A DNA stretch of 64,000 nucleotides. Origin: JABSQH01 sp965230015. Lineage in GTDB: Bacteria; Actinomycetota; Acidimicrobiia; Acidimicrobiales; Ilumatobacteraceae. Both the position numbers and the translations under genes were made by a program. The DNA is taken from assembly GCA_965230015.1 (NCBI GenBank), contig CBDDKF010000002.1, positions 959,900-1,023,899 on the forward strand, read 5' to 3'. Of this stretch, positions 28,594-36,764 are shown one piece after another; within the stretch, counting starts at the first letter, position 1; each line of letters opens with the position of its first letter. Under the pieces are notes generated by a model. It was not told the DNA's origin. It worked only from the letters and a program-made list of their open reading frames with translations, and did not search any database.

Positions 28594-29553
28594 ATGTCGT
28601 TTTGGTCAACACGTCGCGTGGTGGTCACCGGCGGCGCAGGCTTCGTCGGCCGACGAGTGGTCGCACTGCTCAAGGAACGTGGCGCCGATGTCGTTGCACC
28701 GCGCAGCGCCGAGTTCGATCTCACCGTGCCGGGCGTGGCCGACACACTGCTGTCGCAGTACGAGCCGAGCGCGGTGATCCACCTCGCCGCGCGTGTCGGC
28801 GGCATCGGCTACAACCTCGAGAACCCCGCACCGCTGTATCTGTCCAACCTGTTGATGGGGACCTACATGATCGAAGCGGCGCGCCATGCGCCGTCGGTCG
28901 AGCAGACCGTCCTGCTCGGCACGGTGTGCAGCTATCCGAAGATCACGCCCGTCCCGTTCGTGGAAGACAACCTGTGGGAGGGGTACCCGGAGGAGACCAA
29001 TGCGCCGTACGGGGTCGCCAAGAAGGTCCAACTGATTCACGCGCAGGTCAACGCCGAGCAGTACGGACAACGATTCGCCTACGTGATCCCCACCAACCTG
29101 TACGGCCCCGGCGACAAGTTCCACCCGTCGGTGTCGCACGTGATCCCGGCGTTGATCAAGAAGTGCGTCGATGCTGTCGAGTCCGGCGCCGACCACGTCG
29201 ACGTGTGGGGTACCGGAGCCGCGAGCCGCGAGTACCTGTACGTCGACGATGCCGCTGAGGCGATCGTGCGCGCTGGCGAGGTCGACGTCGGGCCGGAACC
29301 CCTCAACCTCGGCGCCGATCGCGAGGTGACGATTCGCGAGACCGTCGAAACGATCGCCCGATTGGTCGGGTTCGAAGGCGAGCTGCGCTGGGATCCGTCG
29401 AAGCCCGACGGTCAGCCACGCCGGGGCGTCGACGGCTCGCGCGCCGCGAAGTTGCTCGAGTGGGCGCCGTCGATGCCCTTCGAGGACGGTCTGCGGGCCA
29501 CGATCGACTGGTACCGCGCCAACCGCGAAGAAGCCGAACGCCCGGTCGACTGA
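28594..29553 (+). CDS. fcl: GDP-L-fucose synthase
   Basis: A bifunctional epimerase-reductase of 319 residues that turns GDP-4-keto-6-deoxymannose, the product of gmd, into GDP-L-fucose. Family landmarks are VVVTGGAGFVGRRV (8-21), HLAARVGGIGYN, LGTVCSYPK with the catalytic cysteine, APYGVAKK with the Tyr-Lys pair, and FHPSVSHVIPALIKK with the catalytic histidine. At the serine position of the Escherichia coli enzyme there is threonine (GTVC for GSSC). It is 9 kb from gmd with the glycosyltransferase cluster between. The stop codon lies 4 bases before the left end of an IS30 element. Confidence 0.92.
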   Translation: MSFWSTRRVVVTGGAGFVGRRVVALLKERGADVVAPRSAEFDLTVPGVADTLLSQYEPSAVIHLAARVGGIGYNLENPAPLYLSNLLMGTYMIEAARHAPSVEQTVLLGTVCSYPKITPVPFVEDNLWEGYPEETNAPYGVAKKVQLIHAQVNAEQYGQRFAYVIPTNLYGPGDKFHPSVSHVIPALIKKCVDAVESGADHVDVWGTGAASREYLYVDDAAEAIVRAGEVDVGPEPLNLGADREVTIRETVETIARLVGFEGELRWDPSKPDGQPRRGVDGSRAAKLLEWAPSMPFEDGLRATIDWYRANREEAERPVD

Positions 29554-29557
29554 CACC

Positions 29558-29580
29558 GTGTAACGGTGGTGTCTGCCTGG
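29558..29580 (+). repeat. IS30 left terminal inverted repeat
   Basis: GTGTAACGGTGGTGTC plus seven further bases; 21 of 23 positions match the reverse complement of 30779-30801. Confidence 0.9.
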
Positions 29581-29622
29581 GCTCTAGGGGTCGTTGCAAC
29601 TTTCTGATTTTGGAGGTTGCTG

Positions 29623-30768
29623 GTGAGTGTCGGATTTAGTGACGAGGTTCGGCGTGGGGTGTTCTTGGCGTGGTTCGCCGGGGGTTCGTGTCGGCAGGTT
29701 GCTGATGAGTTCGCGATGTCGGCGATGTCGGTGTCGCGGATCGTTCATGATCCAGAGGTGAAAGCACAGGCGTTGGGTCGTCGTGGGTGTCGGTTGTCGT
29801 TGGCTGATCGAGAGGAGATCTCTCGTGGTCTTGTAGCTGGTTGGTCGTTCACAGAGATCGCCGACCATGTCGGGTTCGATACGTCAACGATCAGTCGCGA
29901 GGTCGGAGGCCGCAACAAGCGGGCGTCGTATCGGGCTGTGGACGCGCATCGGGGCGCGCTCAGGCGTGCTCGTCGTCCCAAGCCAACCAAGTTTCAGCAG
30001 TGCCCCCAGTTGGCGGCCCAAGTCGAGCATTGGCTCGAGACTGAGCAGTGGTCACCAGAACAGATCAGTGCCAGACTGCGCACCGAGTTCGCTGACGACG
30101 AGCAGATGCGAGTGGCCCCAGAGACGATCTATCAGGCCCTCTACGTGCATGGCCGTGGTGGGCTTCGCAAAGAACTCACGGCGCATTTGCGGACGCATCG
30201 TCGGCAGCGACGTTCCCGGGCGGCGACGGCACGCAACCGCAACAACACACCCATTGGCGACATGGTGCTGATCGCGGACCGACCAGAAGAGATCGAACAG
30301 CGTGTCGTTCCTGGCCACTGGGAAGGCGACTTGATCATGGGCACCAACAACGGGTCCCAAGTGGCCACCTTGGTCGAGCGCACCACTGGATTGGTCATGT
30401 TGAGCAAGCTCGACAGCAAACGCGCCGAACACGTCGCTCAACGCCTCAGCGAACTCGTGAGCACCTTGCCGGACTACCTCGTGCGATCAATCACCTGGGA
30501 CCAAGGCACCGAACTCGCCGCACACCACTCATTCACGCTGGCCACCAACATCCCCGTCTACTTCTGCGACCCCCACGCACCCTGGCAACGAGGCTCCAAC
30601 GAAAACACCAACGGCCTCCTGCGCCAATACCTCCCACGAGACCGCGACCTATCGAAGTTCTCCCAAGACGACCTCAACGCCATCGCCCACAAACTCAACA
30701 CCCGACCACGCAAACGCCACGACTTCCAGACACCATTAGAAGTGTTCAACCAACTCGTGTTGCACTGA
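29623..30768 (+). CDS. IS30 family transposase
   Basis: A DDE transposase of 381 residues. It has an N-terminal helix-turn-helix (GSCRQVADEFAMSAMSVSRI), a second one (SFTEIADHVGFDTSTISREV) as in IS30, and the catalytic core with Asp in GHWEGDLIMG, Asp in TWDQGTE and Glu in SNENTNGLLRQYLPR. The GTG at 29623 is chosen because GGAGG ends 6 bases before it; an in-frame TTG lies two codons upstream. No frameshift or internal stop is present, so the enzyme is probably active. Codon use differs from the surrounding genes, with many A/T-ending codons in the 3' half. Confidence 0.95.
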   Translation: MSVGFSDEVRRGVFLAWFAGGSCRQVADEFAMSAMSVSRIVHDPEVKAQALGRRGCRLSLADREEISRGLVAGWSFTEIADHVGFDTSTISREVGGRNKRASYRAVDAHRGALRRARRPKPTKFQQCPQLAAQVEHWLETEQWSPEQISARLRTEFADDEQMRVAPETIYQALYVHGRGGLRKELTAHLRTHRRQRRSRAATARNRNNTPIGDMVLIADRPEEIEQRVVPGHWEGDLIMGTNNGSQVATLVERTTGLVMLSKLDSKRAEHVAQRLSELVSTLPDYLVRSITWDQGTELAAHHSFTLATNIPVYFCDPHAPWQRGSNENTNGLLRQYLPRDRDLSKFSQDDLNAIAHKLNTRPRKRHDFQTPLEVFNQLVLH

Positions 30769-30778
30769 CCGCTGGAAT

Positions 30779-30801
30779 CCAGCCTGACACCACCGTTACA
30801 C
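30779..30801 (-). repeat. IS30 right terminal inverted repeat
   Basis: The reverse strand reads GTGTAACGGTGGTGTC and on. Its first six bases GTGTAA supply the last codon and the TAA stop of the mug gene. Confidence 0.9.
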
Positions 30802-31362
30802 CAGGATCCCCGCGGCGCGCGCTGGTTCGGCGTAGGCCGCGGCCAGCGAGTCGGCGGTTTCGTGGGCGTTGAGGCCGCTCGGGTTCGGCACGACGAAACA
30901 CCGGGCTGATCCAAGCGCCGCAGGCTGCTCGCCGGCTGCCGCCTTCGGTAGCCCGAACGCACTGCGGTACGCCGTGATCCCCGCGATGGCGACCACGGCG
31001 GGGCGATACTCATCGATCGTCTGCAGCAGTCGCTCACCACCAGTGCGCAGCTCCGACGCCTTCAGCTCCGAAGCCTTCACGGTTGCTCGCTCGACGAGGT
31101 TGGTGATGCCGATGCCCCGGTCGGTCAGGTGTTGGCGGTCGTCGTCGGACATTCCCGCACCGCGGTCGATCTCTCGCTCGATGATGCCGGCGCGCAACAG
31201 CGCCGGATAGAAGCGGTTGCCAGGGTGGGCGAAGTGGGTCTGCGTTGCGGCGGTCCACAGACCCGGGTTGATCCCGACGAAGAGCAGTTTGAGATCCGGC
31301 CCGATCAGGTCGGGCACGGTGGCGCCGGCGAATGATTCGAGCTCAGCGCGCGTGAAACCCAT
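30796..31362 (-). CDS. mug: Mismatch-specific uracil/thymine DNA glycosylase
   Basis: A 188-residue base-excision enzyme of the Mug/TDG family, which removes U or T opposite G. The catalytic-site motif GINPGLWTAATQTHF, the NRFYPAL segment and the DNA-intercalating loop VPNPSGLN are all present. The final codon (GTG) and the stop TAA come from the inverted repeat of the IS30 element, so the original C terminus has been replaced after ...AGIL; whether residues were lost cannot be told without a homologue. All recognisable active-site motifs precede the junction, so the protein may still work. The ATG at 31362 fits the family length. Confidence 0.88.
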   Translation of the reverse strand: MGFTRAELESFAGATVPDLIGPDLKLLFVGINPGLWTAATQTHFAHPGNRFYPALLRAGIIEREIDRGAGMSDDDRQHLTDRGIGITNLVERATVKASELKASELRTGGERLLQTIDEYRPAVVAIAGITAYRSAFGLPKAAAGEQPAALGSARCFVVPNPSGLNAHETADSLAAAYAEPARAAGILV

Positions 31363-31398
31363 CGCTCGATGCTCGCGCGTGGCGTCAAGACTGACGCG

Positions 31399-32067
31399 AT
31401 GCGACACGAGCACTGGCCACTGTTCGACCTGGCCGTCGTGACCCCGCGCCTCGAATTGCGCTACCTCGACGACGAGCTGGCGATGTCGATCGTGAAGCTC
31501 GTGAACGACATCCACGACGAGTCGTTCATGCCGTTCTCCAATGCGTTCACCGACCTTCCCGAGCCCGAGCTCTACCACGAAGCAATGCGCTTCTACTGGA
31601 CGAGTCGCGCCTCGACTCGACCGAAGCATTGGCGGTTGCAGTTCGCCGTGATCGTCGACGACGAACCCATCGGTCTGTGCGATCTGTTTGCGGAGCACTA
31701 CCCGGCCCTGCGCCAGTTCGAGACCGGCTCCTGGCTCGTCCGCGGTCGCCAGGGCCACGGCGTGGGCACCGAAATGCGCCGAGCAGCGTTGCACCTCGGG
31801 TTCGAAGGACTCGGGGCCGACTTCGCCACGACTGGTGCGTGGCACGACAACGAGCCGTCACTCGCCGTGACCCGCAAGCTCGGCTACAGCGAGGAGGGTC
31901 GTCGACGCGCACTTCGACGCGATGAACCCGACGAGATGATCGGATTCCGGATGGACCGCGCCCACCACAACTCGATCCGCCGAGACGACATCGAATTGCG
32001 CGGGGTGGCCGCCACACGTGCGTTCTTGGGGATCGAGCCACCGCTGGATCACCCCGGCGCGTCGTGA
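31399..32067 (+). CDS. GNAT acetyltransferase
   Basis: A 222-residue acetyltransferase of the RimJ/RimL-like group. The N terminus LAVVTPRLELRYLDDE is the usual first strand, and WLVRGRQGHGVGTEMRRAAL carries the acetyl-CoA-binding Q/R-x-x-G-x-G/A. SLAVTRKLGYSEEGRRRALRRDE is the typical end of the fold. The substrate is unknown; relatives acetylate ribosomal protein N termini or small molecules. The ATG at 31399 was preferred over an upstream frame at 31369 because it begins at the conserved first strand. It is convergent with the MFS gene, 4 bases apart. Confidence 0.85.
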   Translation: MRHEHWPLFDLAVVTPRLELRYLDDELAMSIVKLVNDIHDESFMPFSNAFTDLPEPELYHEAMRFYWTSRASTRPKHWRLQFAVIVDDEPIGLCDLFAEHYPALRQFETGSWLVRGRQGHGVGTEMRRAALHLGFEGLGADFATTGAWHDNEPSLAVTRKLGYSEEGRRRALRRDEPDEMIGFRMDRAHHNSIRRDDIELRGVAATRAFLGIEPPLDHPGAS

Positions 32068-32071
32068 GGCA

Positions 32072-33691
32072 CTACCGATCCGGTTGCGCGCCGACTCCGA
32101 CATCGTCGGCCGCTTCCCAGGCCATGGGTGCGGCCGTCCTCGGCGTGCGAATCGCGACATAGATCGCGCCGGCCACGGCGATCGCTGCGGCCAGCAACAT
32201 CGCCTGGCCGAACCCGTCGGCGATCCCTTGCTGGACGGTCGAGACGATCGAACCGGCCAGCTGCTGATCACCCGACGCCGCAGCTTCGCCGGCAATGGCC
32301 AACCCTGCGCCGGCAGAGTCGGCGATCGGCTCGACGAGACCGTCGGGCAACGCAGCGGAGCTCTCCACCGAGCTGCGATAGCCGGCGGTGAGCATCGATC
32401 CGACGATGGCGATGCCGAGGGCACCGCCGAGTTCGCGGGTCACATCGTTCATCGCCGACGCCACGCCCTGCTTCTGCGGCGGCAGCGCCTCGACGATCGC
32501 CTCGGTGGCCGGCGGCGCGGCCAGTCCGAACCCGAACCCGAACACGAGCACGGCGACGGCGAAGAACCAGTACTCGGAGTCCACCCCGATGAAGGCGAAC
32601 AGCGCCGAGCCCGCCGCGAGGATGGCGAGGCCGACACCGCCCACCGCGCCGCGACCGAAGCGGGCAATCAGTTTCGGGGCGAGCCCCGACGCAAGGGGAA
32701 TCGTCGCGCCGATCGGGAGGAGACCGAGGCCGATCATGAGCGGTGAGTAGTCGAAGGCGAAGGCCAGGAACTGCGAGGCGGTGAAGAAGAACCCGAACGC
32801 CGCGACGAACTGCAGGAAGATCGAGATCGATCCCGTCGAAAAGCCGGGCAGCGCGAACAGCCGCACGTCGAGCAACGGTCGGGACGTGCGCAGCTCCCAC
32901 AACACGAACCCGACGATGCCGACCACGCCAACGACGAGTCCACCGACGACGAGCGGGTCGCTCCACCCCTTGAGCGGGCCTTCGATGATGCCCAGCGTGA
33001 TCGCTCCGATACCGATCAGCGAGGCCAGGGAGCCGACCGGGTCGAGGTTCGTGTCGTGCGGGTCGGAGGTCTCCGGCACGAAGAGCAGTGTCATCGCCGC
33101 GATGACCACCGCGACCAACGCGGTTCCGACGAAGATCGAGCCGAACCAGAAGCCCTCGATGAGCGCCCCGGCACCGACGGATCCGATGGTGCCGCCGACG
33201 CTTGCACTTACGGTCCACGCAGCGATCGCCTGGGTTTTCTTCTCCTTCGGGATCACGTTGGTGATCGTCGACAGCGTGCCCGGGAAGATCAGGGCGGCGC
33301 CGGCGCCGGACACTCCGCGGAGGGCGACGATCGTCCAAATGTCGTCGGTCAGCGCCGTCGCCAGCGACGACACGATCACGATCACCCACCCGATCAACAT
33401 CAATCGCTTGCGGCCCAACAGATCGCCGAGCGCACCGGCGGGGAGCAGCAGGGCGGCCAACACGATGGCGTACGAGTCGATGATCCACTGCAACTCGCTC
33501 TGCGTGGCCTGCAGCTCCTGACCGATCGTGGGGATGGCCACGGTGAGGCCGGCGACACCGGCGATCACCAGGACCACAGCCAGGCACATGGTGATGATCG
33601 TCAGAACGGGGCTGCGATCGACCGGTTGACCATCGCTGGCGATGGCGGGATCGTTCGACGCGGTGTGGGGCTCCGGTGGTATTTGAGACAC
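32072..33691 (-). CDS. MFS drug exporter, DHA2 type
   Basis: A major facilitator of 539 residues with about 14 spans, of the EmrB/QacA drug:proton antiporter group. Visible signatures are LQWIIDSYAIVLAALLLPAGALGD, broken here as LQWIIDSYAI then LLPAGALGDLLGRKR (motif A), and LRGVSGAGAALIFPGTLS (motif C type). The GTG at 33691 is taken as start, because the 13 residues upstream (SHYRTDRSILTAV) are encoded by the palindromic operator. A divergent TetR gene shares that operator, which suggests the pump is repressed until a toxic ligand binds. Confidence 0.88.
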   Translation of the reverse strand: MSQIPPEPHTASNDPAIASDGQPVDRSPVLTIITMCLAVVLVIAGVAGLTVAIPTIGQELQATQSELQWIIDSYAIVLAALLLPAGALGDLLGRKRLMLIGWVIVIVSSLATALTDDIWTIVALRGVSGAGAALIFPGTLSTITNVIPKEKKTQAIAAWTVSASVGGTIGSVGAGALIEGFWFGSIFVGTALVAVVIAAMTLLFVPETSDPHDTNLDPVGSLASLIGIGAITLGIIEGPLKGWSDPLVVGGLVVGVVGIVGFVLWELRTSRPLLDVRLFALPGFSTGSISIFLQFVAAFGFFFTASQFLAFAFDYSPLMIGLGLLPIGATIPLASGLAPKLIARFGRGAVGGVGLAILAAGSALFAFIGVDSEYWFFAVAVLVFGFGFGLAAPPATEAIVEALPPQKQGVASAMNDVTRELGGALGIAIVGSMLTAGYRSSVESSAALPDGLVEPIADSAGAGLAIAGEAAASGDQQLAGSIVSTVQQGIADGFGQAMLLAAAIAVAGAIYVAIRTPRTAAPMAWEAADDVGVGAQPDR

Positions 33692-33700
33692 GGCGGTCAG

Positions 33701-33721
33701 TATGGAACGATCTGTTCTATA
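33701..33721. promoter_or_regulatory. Palindromic operator, TetR/MFS pair
   Basis: TATGGAAC-GATCT-GTTCTATA: 8-bp arms with one mismatch and a 5-bp centre. It lies 9 bases upstream of the exporter GTG and 29 upstream of the regulator ATG, in AT-richer DNA. This is a classic position for TetR autorepression and pump control. Confidence 0.7.
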
Positions 33722-33750
33722 GTGTGACATCGAGAAGGAAAAATCCGAAG

Positions 33751-34380
33751 ATGTCCGCCATGACCCGCGATGACCCGGACCACGCCTCCGGCGCGGACCC
33801 CCGCGTAGTCCGGACGCGTCATGACATCGCCGTGGCCGTACGCGAGCTGTTCGCCGAGGGCGGGTGGGACGCGATCACGCATCAGCACGTCGCCGAACGT
33901 GCGGGATACGGACGCAACACCGTGTACCGCCACTTCCCGGATCGCACTGCACTGTTGGCGCACGGCGGCCGCTTCGACGACGTCCACCACGCCCCCGTCA
34001 CCGGAGATCTGCGGATCGACCTGATCGAAGAACTCCGAGCGTTCCGACGCGAGTTGTTCGACGGCATCGTTGGGCGGATCATCGGTGCGCTGGTCGAACG
34101 CGCCGACCGCGACCCCGACATCGGACCGATTCGCGATCGCCTCGTGGCCACCGGCTCGCGGCAAACCGCCGATCTGGTGCGCGCCGCAGTTGCCGCCGGT
34201 CGCATGTCCGCCGCGATCGACGTCGACGACCACGTCGCCAACTTGTGCGGGCCGCTCGTGTATGCCCGGCTCTGCCAGAACCGGCCGCCATCAGACCTGG
34301 CGATCGAGCACATCGTCGACACGTTTCTTGCGCCGGCCGACGGCGTGCCGCGACACAGCCACCGACGGGACTTAGGTTGA
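33751..34380 (+). CDS. TetR family regulator
   Basis: A 209-residue repressor. The N-terminal helix-turn-helix is complete (TRHDIAVAVRELFAEGGWDAI, then HVAERAGYGRNTVYRHFPDR at about 45-64), and the C-terminal ligand domain is divergent as usual. The ATG at 33751 is chosen from family length; AAGGA lies about 12 bases upstream, a long spacing. It is divergent from the DHA2 exporter and probably represses both genes at the shared palindrome. Its 3' end overlaps the convergent rmlD by 9 bases. Confidence 0.88.
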   Translation: MSAMTRDDPDHASGADPRVVRTRHDIAVAVRELFAEGGWDAITHQHVAERAGYGRNTVYRHFPDRTALLAHGGRFDDVHHAPVTGDLRIDLIEELRAFRRELFDGIVGRIIGALVERADRDPDIGPIRDRLVATGSRQTADLVRAAVAAGRMSAAIDVDDHVANLCGPLVYARLCQNRPPSDLAIEHIVDTFLAPADGVPRHSHRRDLG

Positions 34381-35223
34381 CCCAGAGAGCTGCGCCACCA
34401 GCTCGACCAGTGCCGGGTGATGGTCGCGCAGCGGCTCGTACCCGAGACTCGCCCAGCGCTCGTTCGCCAGCTCGCTGTTCGCTGGACGTGGTGCCGGTCG
34501 CGGCGGGTCGAGCTCGGCAGTAGAGATCGGGCGGACGCGGCCTGGATCGTGGCCACCGGCGGCCAAGATCTCCCCCACGAACTCGTACCACGAGACAGCG
34601 CGCGCATTGGTGAGATGCACCACACCCGGCACTCTGTCGGTCGCTAATCGAAGCAACGCAGGCGCGAGATCGGCAGTGAACGACGGGCACCCGCGTTGGT
34701 CGTCGACGAAGGCCAGCGGCACATCACCGGCGGCGAGACGCAACACCAGCTTGACCATGTTGTTGCCGTGGGCGCCGCACACCCACGACGTGCGCACGAT
34801 CGTGGCCTCGGGTCCGGCCGCTCGCTCGCCGGCGAGTTTGGTGCGGCCGTAGACCGATTGTGGGTTGGGCCCGTCGTCTTCGCGGTAGGGGCGGTCGAGC
34901 GTGCCGTCGAAGACGTAGTCGGTACTGACGTGAACGAGGTGCGCGCCAACGGACGTCGTCGCTGCGCTGAGGTGACCGACCGCCGTCGCGTTCACCGCTT
35001 CGGCGACGTCGGGTTGCGTCTCGCACGCGTCGACAGCGGTGAACGCCGCGGCGTTGATCACGGCGTCGGGGCGCACCGATCGCACGACTTCTTCCACTGC
35101 GGCAGCATCGGTGATGTCGAGTTCGGCGCGGGCAAGGCCGCGCACATGGTGGCCGGCAGCATCCGCAGCGGCGACGACGTCGTGTCCGAGCTGGCCGGCG
35201 GCGGCGGTGACGAGGATCTTCAC
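34372..35223 (-). CDS. rmlD: dTDP-4-dehydrorhamnose reductase
   Basis: The last enzyme of dTDP-L-rhamnose synthesis, 283 residues. It shows the NAD(P) loop TAAAGQLGHDVV at the N terminus, INAAAFTAVDACE, STDYVFDG, and the YGRTKLAGE tyrosine-lysine pair, followed by RTSWVCG. The GTG at 35223 overlaps the rmlB stop by four bases (GTGA) and matches the family N terminus VKILVT. With rmlB, rmlC, rmlA and an LCP gene it forms a tightly packed minus-strand operon. Rhamnose is needed for wall-linked glycans in many actinobacteria. Confidence 0.95.
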   Translation of the reverse strand: MKILVTAAAGQLGHDVVAAADAAGHHVRGLARAELDITDAAAVEEVVRSVRPDAVINAAAFTAVDACETQPDVAEAVNATAVGHLSAATTSVGAHLVHVSTDYVFDGTLDRPYREDDGPNPQSVYGRTKLAGERAAGPEATIVRTSWVCGAHGNNMVKLVLRLAAGDVPLAFVDDQRGCPSFTADLAPALLRLATDRVPGVVHLTNARAVSWYEFVGEILAAGGHDPGRVRPISTAELDPPRPAPRPANSELANERWASLGYEPLRDHHPALVELVAQLSGST

Positions 35224-36182
35224 TTCTGGCCGTGCTTGAGCGGCTCCCACCATTCGCGGTGGCTGCGGTACCACTCGACCGTGGCAGCCAGCGAATCCTC
35301 GAAGCTGCGCGCCAGACTCCAGCCGAGTTCGCTGATCTTGGTGATGTCGACCGAGTAGCGGCGGTCGTGACCGAGCCGGTCCTCCACGGGGCGGATGTAC
35401 GACTCGTCGCGGCCGGTGAGGTCGAGCAGACGCTTCGTGAGTTCCAGGTTGGGCAGCTCGTTGCCAGCGCCGATGTTGTAGATCTCGCCTGGTGTCCCCT
35501 CGTCGAGCACGAGTTGGGCGGCGATGTTGTGGTCCTCGACGTGGATCCAGTCGCGCACGTTCATCCCGTCGCCGTACAGCGGCACCTGCTCGCCGTCGAG
35601 CAGGTTGGTGGTGAACAGCGGGATCACCTTCTCGGGGAACTGGTACGGCCCGTAGTTGTTGGTGCAGCGGGTGACGACGACCGGCAGTCCGTAGGTCGAG
35701 TGGTACGACAGCGCGATCAGGTCGGAGCCGGCCTTCGATGCCGAGTACGGCGAGCGTGGCGCCAGCGGATCGGTTTCACGGGACGAACCGTCCTCGACCG
35801 AGCCGTACACCTCGTCGGTGGAGATGTGCAGGAACCGTCCGATGCCGACCGTGTTGGCCACGTCGCACAGCACGTTGGTGCCGATGCAGTTGGTGCGAAC
35901 GAAGGCCGAGCCGTCGGCGATCGAACGATCGACGTGGCTCTCGGCAGCGAAGTGCACTACCGCGTCGTGGCCGTCCATGGCACGGGCGACGTCGTCGTGG
36001 TCGCAGATGTCGGCGTGGACGAATTCGGTCCGCGTGTCGTCGAGCACATCGCGGATGCTGGCCAGGTTGCCCGCGTAGGTGAGGGCGTCGTAGATCGTCA
36101 CCTCGTGGTCGGTGGCCGCGAGCACGTGGCGCACGTAGTTCGACCCGATGAATCCGGCAGCGCCCGTCACGAACAGCTTCAT
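35220..36182 (-). CDS. rmlB: dTDP-glucose 4,6-dehydratase
   Basis: An NAD-dependent extended SDR of 320 residues that makes dTDP-4-keto-6-deoxyglucose. Key segments are VTGAAGFIGSNYVRH (5-19), FAAESHVDRSI, the catalytic STDEVYG and YSASKAGSD, and RCTNNYGPYQFPEK, which is specific to RmlB. Its ATG overlaps the stop of rmlC by four bases (36179-36182). Confidence 0.96.
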   Translation of the reverse strand: MKLFVTGAAGFIGSNYVRHVLAATDHEVTIYDALTYAGNLASIRDVLDDTRTEFVHADICDHDDVARAMDGHDAVVHFAAESHVDRSIADGSAFVRTNCIGTNVLCDVANTVGIGRFLHISTDEVYGSVEDGSSRETDPLAPRSPYSASKAGSDLIALSYHSTYGLPVVVTRCTNNYGPYQFPEKVIPLFTTNLLDGEQVPLYGDGMNVRDWIHVEDHNIAAQLVLDEGTPGEIYNIGAGNELPNLELTKRLLDLTGRDESYIRPVEDRLGHDRRYSVDITKISELGWSLARSFEDSLAATVEWYRSHREWWEPLKHGQK

Positions 36183-36754
36183 CCACTCGCTCCTGATCCA
36201 AGTACCTCACGCAGCGTCGGAGCTGCCACGTCCTTGGCCGACACGATGCTGGGATCGGACGGGTCGATGGCGATCGGCCAGTCGATACCGAGCGCCGGGT
36301 CGAGGGGCGTCACCGATCGACCGGCCATGTCGGGTGACCACTCGTGGTCGAAGCAGTACACGTACTGCGACACGGCGGACACGGTTTGGAATCCGTTGGC
36401 CACACCCGATGGGACGAGGACCTGCACGCCCGGTCGCAGATCGACGGTGGTCACCTCGCCGCTGGTCGGCGAGCCGTCGCGCAGATCGACGAACACCGCG
36501 AGTGCCTCACCCGCAGCCACCGTGACCAGCTTGGTCATCTGCTCGGCGTGCATGCCGCGCACGGCGCCACGACGCGATTCGGTGATGTTGATCTGGGTGA
36601 ACGATGCGAGGTGGATGCCCAACGACTCGAACGCCGAGCGCCGGAACAGCTCGCGGATCGTGCCGCGCTCATCGGACACCTGCTTCAGCTCGACGACGAC
36701 GAGCCCGTCGAGGGCGCCGGCACGCGCCTGCAGGTCGATGATCGAGCTCGTCAC
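36179..36754 (-). CDS. rmlC: dTDP-4-dehydrorhamnose 3,5-epimerase
   Basis: A cupin-type epimerase of 191 residues. SDERGTIRELFRRSAFESLG, split here as SDERGTIRELFRRS, is the substrate loop, RRGAVRGMHAEQMTKLV holds the catalytic histidine (usually RGLHYQ, here RGMHAE) and VPSGVANGFQTVS corresponds to the conserved PxGxAHGF, with asparagine in place of the histidine. The variations suggest a divergent subfamily, but its place inside the rml operon supports the function. The gap to rmlA is 10 bases. Confidence 0.85.
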   Translation of the reverse strand: MTSSIIDLQARAGALDGLVVVELKQVSDERGTIRELFRRSAFESLGIHLASFTQINITESRRGAVRGMHAEQMTKLVTVAAGEALAVFVDLRDGSPTSGEVTTVDLRPGVQVLVPSGVANGFQTVSAVSQYVYCFDHEWSPDMAGRSVTPLDPALGIDWPIAIDPSDPSIVSAKDVAAPTLREVLGSGASG

Positions 36755-36764
36755 GATTCGTCCA

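Larger units (their letters stand above)
29558..30801 (+). mobile_element. IS30-family insertion sequence
   Basis: A 1244-bp element bounded by 23-bp inverted repeats (two mismatches) with one transposase gene. It inserted between the convergent fcl and mug genes, so close that the mug stop codon is inside the right repeat. No clear target duplication is visible: the flanks are ACACC on the left and CAGGA on the right. Its intact coding region suggests recent arrival, and its base use is less GC-rich than the neighbours. Confidence 0.9.

Noticed and set aside
29551..29580. Target-site duplication of the IS30 element
   Set aside because: Flanking bases (ACACC left, CAGGA right) share no convincing 2-3 bp duplicate beyond a single C.
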